A DNA stretch of 64,000 bases from Bolinopsis microptera (Eukaryota; Ctenophora; Tentaculata; Lobata; Bolinopsidae). A program made the translations under genes and the position numbers. Location of the stretch: positions 12,004,902-12,068,901 of the forward strand of contig NC_087076.1 in assembly GCF_026151205.1 (NCBI RefSeq), in the 5' to 3' direction. Of this stretch, positions 57,584 to 64,000 are shown in pieces (positions within the stretch are counted from its first letter, which is position 1; each line of letters starts with the position of its first letter). The notes under the pieces are model-generated. The model ran no database searches, was not told the DNA's origin, and was given only the letters and a program-made list of their open reading frames with translations.

Positions 57584-57661
57584 CCTAACCCTCTTATCTG
57601 ATCCCAACCCTAACCCTAACCCAATCCCTAACAAAAGCATATGCTGAAACCCTAACCCTAA
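57584..57661 (+). repeat. Interstitial telomere-like CCCTAA repeats
   Basis: Several short runs of ccctaa (three in a row at most) mixed with degenerate copies. They correspond to TTAGGG on the - strand, the common metazoan telomere unit. Confidence 0.7.
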
Positions 57662-58031
57662 CGAGAAGTTCGACCAACTTCCTTAAACGGTCATATCACG
57701 TGATCAAGACAGTTTTTCGGTAATATCTCGCCAGGGGAGCATTTTAACCCTATATCATGGGGGTGATTCTGAATCAGCGTCCGAAAATACATCGAATTAA
57801 ATTGGTTTCAACTGTTGGGGGTCCTTTTAGAAAAATCTCGAAGATCGACTGTAGAGTGATTTAGCACACTCGTGCAAAAACATGAAACTTGATGCTTTGT
57901 AATAGTGTACTTGTAGTAGTAGTTCAGTGTAAGCATAGTTGAGTAAGTCGTTACGCTCCATTTCATATAATTATTTCGACCTATCTTTTATTCGGTTCAT
58001 AGCTCGTCACGACCTAAAGCTAAGCGATGTA

Positions 58032-58184
58032 CAGTAAACCCGCAGAGTTTGGGGAAAGGAAACATCCGCGGTAAATCGGGGTTCGCAGAAAATCGGGGTT
58101 TTGTTTGTTTACATTATAGGTACATGTTAAGCCCCGTTTGGGAAAAGAAACATCCGCGGTAAATCGGGGTTTTAACTTTTACTG
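58032..58184. mobile_element. 153-bp MITE with CAGTAAA ends and TA flanks
   Basis: Ends CAGTAAAC and TTTTACTG are inverted, flanked by TA on both sides. Inside, catccgcggtaaatcggggt occurs twice. A related end (cagttaaaccccgattcacc) occurs at about 20590 in the KxDL-fusion intron. No coding. Confidence 0.6.
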
Positions 58185-58581
58185 TATCTGGTCACCATGG
58201 TGACGCGGTTAACCACTTAACATTCTGTAATTTGTTGTCGATTGGGTTACTTGAGGGTTGGGAAAAACGTTTTTTTGCGTTTTTTAAGACGAATTTGCGT
58301 TTTTTTCGAAAAAACTTTTTGAAAATGCCAGAAATCAACAAATTTCTGAACATCACGCAACCAGCGGTAGTTAAACATTTCTAAATTTCAACTACATTTA
58401 CATTTACAATTTCATCGTCAAAGATTTGAACTGTGGATTAGTAAATATCTGTCATTTAAACATCCAAGCTAACATTCTAGAAGCTTTCTATAATAATAAA
58501 TAGTAAATACACAGTTAAGTACAGTGTACACGTCTAGCTGTTTCATATTTGGCAGGATATCATTATCTAATCAGGTTACCA

Positions 58582-59560
58582 CACGTGCCAGATGGAGCCG
58601 CGCAAACTTACACATCAGTATACTCGTACATTGAGCTATACTTAATTCTTACACTCGCGTCCCGCACGGCGTTCGTAGTCACTTTTTGTATCTGTTCTGT
58701 CTGTTTCGTCTGATCTCGTCTGCTCGATGATGGAGCCCCTGCGTGTATCATGAGCAACTGTAAAGTGTAAACCGGCTGCTATTCATGGATGATGGCTCAT
58801 CGCTACTATATAGTATATCTGTTCACGTTAGTCGTTAATTGGTTAATTCGTTAATTGGTTAATTGGTTAATTGGTTAATTCGTTAATTGGTTAATTGGTT
58901 AATTGGTTAATTGGTTAATTGGTGCTGACTGCCGTGAAATTAATCTTCATAGTTTTGTTCTTGTTTCAACGAGTTCTCATCACATCCCGCTCAGCATTTA
59001 GTGCTTGCCATTTCCTTAACCATGAAGACTTAAACAATGCTCAGATTTCCTAAGATTCGAGAACGTTTTTTGGACTTATTTTAAGAAAATTAAAAAAGTT
59101 TCGTTTTTTGCGTTTTTTAAAGATTTCATTTGCGTTTTTCCCAACCCTGGTTTATTTAGAGTTGTACGCCGTAAAAACATAAAAGCCGTGGTTTAACGCT
59201 TCATTAATATAAGGATATCTGATTTCTTGAACTTCTAAAAAGATTGACAGAATATAACAAGCTGCTCTTTATACTTTTATTATGATTACTATTTTTCCAA
59301 AGATGTTATTTGGGTAAAATGTAGCGGATTTGGGGGGAAATTTGGTGAGATCCTTCACTATGAGCCTGCTAAGATTACATCGCACATAACCTATTTTTAT
59401 GAGTTCATCAATTTTATACAATATCATTATCATTAAATTTACTATCATGGTTCCTCTTTCAACACTTTAATTCCATCGCTAATCGCTTTGTTATTAGCCA
59501 AAGGCTACATGTAGTTGATTCCACACCTACAACTTATTTATGTGCAGCAAACTTGGGTAA
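58582..59560. repeat. ~1.2-kb dispersed repeat, copy 2
   Basis: Second copy of the repeat at 56035-57240, same orientation, with about ten ttaattgg units and an internal deletion. Flanks differ from copy 1, so it is a dispersed element rather than a simple tandem duplication. Confidence 0.85.
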
Positions 59561-59858
59561 TCTCAGGTTGGATTATTCAACAGCGTAGTACATAACGTTG
59601 CCTTACACGATCGTTGAGTTTAATACAACAAATAACATAATGTTAATGTACTGAGGATCATGACAATTCAAAATGTATAAATCTAGAATTACTTTCATAA
59701 CTAGTTTAAAAATGAGGATAACTGGGGATAGTTGAGCTGGTGGGTACACGTCACGTACAGTAGTTCGCTACGTAGCTGTACTCTAGTTCGGCACGTATTC
59801 TAGTTCGACACGTACTCAAGTTCGACTCTTTCGAACTAGAGCACTGTTATCACCGGGA

Positions 59859-60044
59859 TTGACATCTTCCGGGGAACAGCAACATAATCAGAATTTTATA
59901 TTAGTATTAAGAAACTTCATATATTATATTCTCTCTCTCTCTCTCTCTGTTTTGGTCAACGGTTTCTGGCCTCCTAGTGAAGAGGGAGGCCTTCTCGCCG
60001 TGCCCACAGAGTGTGATCCATCTGTGAAGATCTGCCAGATGTTA
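59859..60044 (+). CDS. Possible first exon of a secreted protein
   Basis: The frame from ATG 59859 contains a hydrophobic stretch (FIYYILSLSLSVLVNG) partly encoded by a short (CT)n run, then FWPPSEEGGLLAVPTECDPS and VKICQML, and a donor-like site G|GTGAGA at 60044. Composition of the last 80 bases is exon-like. No partner exon was found downstream. It may be chance. Confidence 0.25.
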
Positions 60045-60552
60045 GGTGAGATTTCTTCAATGAATTTTATATTAGTATTAGTTCTTCAGAAACAGTAAGT
60101 TATATTAATTGCACTGTTTGTGCACGAAATGCTAGTAGGTACACTAATTCAAATGGTTGATCATCCCAGCTTCAAATAAACAAATGAGAGTGTCTAATTC
60201 ATGGCTTCTCCGATTTCTTTTTCCATTTTTTGCAGTACAGTTAGATAGTAATCTGGTGGATTCGTGTAGTGTTATAGAGTCTCACGATTTGATAGTTCTT
60301 TCATTCAAATTTCTGATTGTATGGTCTCTCCTTCTTTTTAGTTTAGTGTGGTTTAAAATAAAAGATGTTTTAATTTTGTCTTAGCCTTATATTGAGTTAT
60401 ACTCTTGTTCATTTTTACACATTTGCTCACATCACTCACAGTCAGCCGCTCTGACATGGTTAACCACTGCACCTTCCTTATGTTGTTGGTTAATCATATG
60501 AGCGGAATATAAATACCTCATTTCATTTCATTTCATTGTTTCAGCTATTCAG

Positions 60553-60948
60553 GGGGGGGGGGGGGGGGGCAAGTGGATATTTGTAGATATTTGGATAATG
60601 TCATCCACTTTTTTCGTGAATTATCCATTACAATAATCTACAAATATCTACATTTATCTACAAAACATGTATATCTCAAATATGTGGCCAGAAATTCTAC
60701 TGAAATTTTGGAGATAAATGTATAAATTTGTAGAATTTGTAGAATTTTCGTGAATTATCCATTGACAATAATCTAAAAATATCTACATTTATCTACAAAA
60801 AATGTAATCTCAAATATGTGCCCAGAAATTCTACTGAATTTTTGGAGATAAATGTATAAATTTGTAGAATGTCATCCACTTTATTCGTGGATTATCCACT
60901 CTACATTAATCTACAAATATCTACAAATATCCACTTGGCCCCCCCCCC
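60553..60948. mobile_element. MITE with G-run terminal inverted repeats, 8-bp TSD
   Basis: Left end is a G run, then caagtggatatttgtagata; the right end is its inverted complement ending in a C run. The 8-bp sequence ctattcag lies immediately outside both ends (60545-60552 and 60949-60956), which suits an hAT-type target duplication. Internally a ~120-bp block (attatccattacaataatct.. to ttggagataaatgtataaat) is tandemly duplicated. It is inserted in a copy of the dispersed repeat seen at 5243. Confidence 0.75.
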
Positions 60949-61059
60949 CTATTCAGCTATTCAGCTATTTATTTCCATTAGAATCTGTCTTCACTGAGTC
61001 TATTCAGAATCAATCAGAAATTTGAATGAAAGTTAGATAGTAGTCATGAGGCTCCATGA

Positions 61060-64000
61060 TTGACTTGATTGTCGCTGTTTGGCACATGGAATGTGAATGA
61101 ACACCCCCGTAATTAGATTGTGCCAGGGGGATCACCAACTTTACGGGTGTTTAAACAACTTTCGTCTGTCTTTCAATGCTTGTAAATCAGTTTACAAAGC
61201 AAAGTGTGAGAAATATTTTGCCCTTAACTGTAGCAAAAATCATTTCTCACATCCTTCCGACGTTAAATTAAAGCTCTCAGCGCACGTTTTACGTCCTTGT
61301 TCACTGTTCAGCTGGACTGGGGAGTGAGGTACATACGTCAGAGTTGAGCCTGCCTTGGCGGTGTTTTAATTGTTTCCTATCAGCTCTTGATTGCACGGCC
61401 AGAGAGAGAAAGTTTAAAATTACTGCTGTTTTCTCTCCGCCGGCTGAGTCGTTTCCTGGTCCAATAGTTCCTGGTTTTCCTAGTTCTCTGGTTACTGTAC
61501 GGATCGAATGCTAAGGATAATCTCTCACTCTCTCCACGTCGTTGTAAGGTTATTAATAGTGCGTGCCAACGACCCATTTTCTTAGCTGACGTTTAACATA
61601 TTGTTCTAATTGACGCTATCGGGCTATTGTTTAGAGTAAATGAAGTATTGGGGAAGTATTGTAATTATTTACAAAGTTTAACATTCGTTTTTCAATTGTT
61701 TGAAAATTGTATACAATTTTTGAAAATTTGATTTGTCTAAATTTAACTTTAAGTTTAATGTTATTTAAAACAAGTTAAAAAGCCTTTCCTGCGCATCGCG
61801 GAGGATCCAGATTAGCACATTCTTTATTAACTTTAAAGTGGTTGCAATTTCCGGACAAGAACAATGAACATTATTGCCGAATCGTGTGATGACCAATTAT
61901 TATCACGTTCATGTTGTGACAAAGGAAACACCTTTCCTGCAAAGTCATTCTTAGGTCATAACTGTAAGAATTTAATTGGAAAATAACAGAAATAGTCCGA
62001 CCAATACAAACTAATATAAATAAGATATCGTTCAATTATAAACGTAAGTAATGTTTAGAAAATATAGAATCTCCCTACACATCCGTACGCCGCTTTACAC
62101 ATAGCTATTGCGAAGAAATTATTGCGTGTAAGCCTTTCCAAACACTCTCTCCTCCTATGAACAATGTTAATGATGAATGATATGTGAATGATCCCAATAA
62201 ACCAATCACCCTAATTATAAACTAATTACCTAATTATAAACTGGTTCTAGAAATGAAGTGAACACTCTCGGACACCAGTACGTGATGTGTACGCATTGTC
62301 AAGTGGAGTGAGGCCTGTGCTCTTGAACTGCAGCAAATTGTAAATTCGTCATGATTGAAGGATTTAACTTTGTTATAGTACCAGCCATAATAAAGTAATA
62401 ACAAAAGCTTGGTTTAATCTGCAAATGAGTGCCTGTCTCGGAGCCTTGCGAGCTGTTCCAAGACAGCTATATTACTTTATATTGTCTTGTACTTGGGTTG
62501 TACATTACTTTATTGGGTCGAATATTACTTTGTTCGACCCCTAGTCTCCAGCATGCAGAGTTGGTTGTCGAGCTCGATGTGCCTTATAAGTCCTCATTTA
62601 CTTATTTATATCTTTCATAAAATTTTGCGGATAATTTTATGACCGACTATTTTTGGGTCGACCTGTACTTATATATTTTCTTTAGAAATATTAGTCGCCC
62701 AAAAATCTACTGCCGCTTAGACAGTCAAAGGGGATGCCGTATATTCGATTATCTGAAGTTTTTGTTGGCCCAACCCATAGCACCGTGGTGTACCAGCGTG
62801 CCAGCCAGGCCATGGCACGACCGTAATTGTAAACATTGTTAACTCGTGTGTGACATATGTTTTGCAGGAAACTTGAAATATTCTGCATACATAGTTAAAC
62901 AAAAGAAATATGAAAACTTTCAATTATAAAAAGCGAAGAATCTGTTGATCCCTTTTCTTTGTGTATAAGGTGAGCATATTTTTAGAGTTAAACGAATTAT
63001 GTCGTGAATTATAATAGATGGTGTATATAACTGTAAGGTTTGAATATGATATTGTAGTCCCCCAAAAGAATGAGCTCTGACTTAAAGTAACTCTTGGTTA
63101 AGACTTTTAGCATGCTCAGTTGCAGATAATATCAATGACTAACATTTTGTATTTAATCGTATGTACGTCAGCTGGGTTCATGAGCGGTCGTCTGTTAGTA
63201 TGTTTTTCATGAATGACAACTTCATTTTATGTTAATGTTATTGAATTGATTTGTTTCACGTTGTAAACGATAGACACCTTCGCTACACCACATTAAACAT
63301 CACGGTAATCTTAAATAGTAGCCAATAACCGTAATTATATTAATTGATCAATCGTGAAATTGAAAACATTTTTCAGTATCGTTAAATTTCAAGGAAATTA
63401 AGATATAACTTGATGATTAATTAAATAGTAATTACCATTTGATTTGAATATTACTAATACTAACCCATTCAATCTACTAGGAAGTTGCTCGCCTATAAGA
63501 ATACAGATTTTTAAATCGCGTTGTTACTTATTATTGGCAATCCCATTTCTGATCGGTCGATTAAATGCTCTTCCTAATGAATTCTCGAGATTGAGTGTAC
63601 AGTGGGGTGCCATATGTATTCGTCGTTTCTGATAATGACAATACAAACAGTGTTAAACTAACAATTTTCATTGAACCATAACTCCGCTTCCGGACCACTG
63701 AATTACAAAATTCAAAAATGGGTGTTTAGAGAAAATTCCGAGATTTTCTCGGACGTTAGAAATTATGGTCATTCGTGCTTCAGAAGAAACTGGGCCTTTC
63801 AGAAGGGTCTGGGCCTTGTACTAGAGAAATTCTTCAGACTCGTAATTACACTCACTGCTAACAATATCTTATATCAGACATATGGCACCCCACTGTAGTA
63901 TACTTATTCGAGCAGTGTGAAAGGTATGCACACTGTTTTTACTGCTTTTGTTCCGTTTTTCAGAGTTTCAAGTTGTTAAAAATATATTTATACAGCTTAC
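61060..64000. other. Right end of window, no gene seen
   Basis: A+T-rich; the short open frames present have neither exon-like composition nor recognisable motifs. Confidence 0.5.

Overview
The window is nuclear DNA from an animal. Genes are split into many short exons with GT-AG introns, polyadenylation signals are AATAAA, and the protein families are metazoan (RING/B-box/NHL, BTB-BACK-Kelch, BORC-type KxDL, F-type-lectin-like domains, aerolysin-type pore former). Short interstitial CCCTAA runs fit a TTAGGG telomere. A marine invertebrate, possibly a cnidarian or another early-branching animal, is the best guess, but the sequence alone does not fix the phylum. Introns and spacers are A+T-rich and unusually loaded with micro- and minisatellites.

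Layout, left to right. 1-0.9 kb: last exon of an unrecognised + strand gene behind a 21-bp array. 1.5-6 kb: non-LTR reverse-transcriptase remnants, two Helitron-like elements and a broken discoidin/lectin-like domain. 6.2-7.0 kb: intronless HAD-family phosphatase. 8.5-15.4 kb: complete 11-exon NRAMP (SLC11-type) metal transporter. 16.9-26.0 kb: a + strand gene with a ~1184-codon acidic, repeat-rich exon that chains in frame to exons encoding a KxDL (KXD1) domain; two damaged lectin-like genes and a tRNA-derived SINE lie in its large intron. 27.2-37.8 kb (- strand): complete 12-exon TRIM protein (RING, B-box2, coiled coil, six NHL repeats); a two-exon + strand Kelch-like gene is nested in its third intron. 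39.8-42.3 kb: giant purine and (CT)n tracts. 43.0-45.5 kb: four-exon gene for a small SH3 adaptor with a putative myristoylation start. 49.1-50.9 kb (- strand): intronless secreted VPS62-repeat/aerolysin-like protein between two ~450-bp direct repeats. 52-61 kb: repeats, a pogo-like DNA transposon remnant, a reverse-transcriptase fragment, a duplicated ~1.2-kb repeat and G-run MITEs. 61-64 kb: no gene seen.

The most unusual feature is a recurrent pattern. At least eight tandem arrays begin exactly at a gene edge and carry a piece of that edge (exon end plus splice donor, exon plus acceptor side, or last codons plus stop) in every unit. The clearest is a 40-bp array of about 47 copies, each bearing the 3' end of TRIM exon 2 and its GT donor. 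Functionally the genes do not form one pathway. NRAMP and KxDL/BORC both relate to the endolysosome, and TRIM-NHL and Kelch are both ubiquitin-ligase components; both links are suggestive only.
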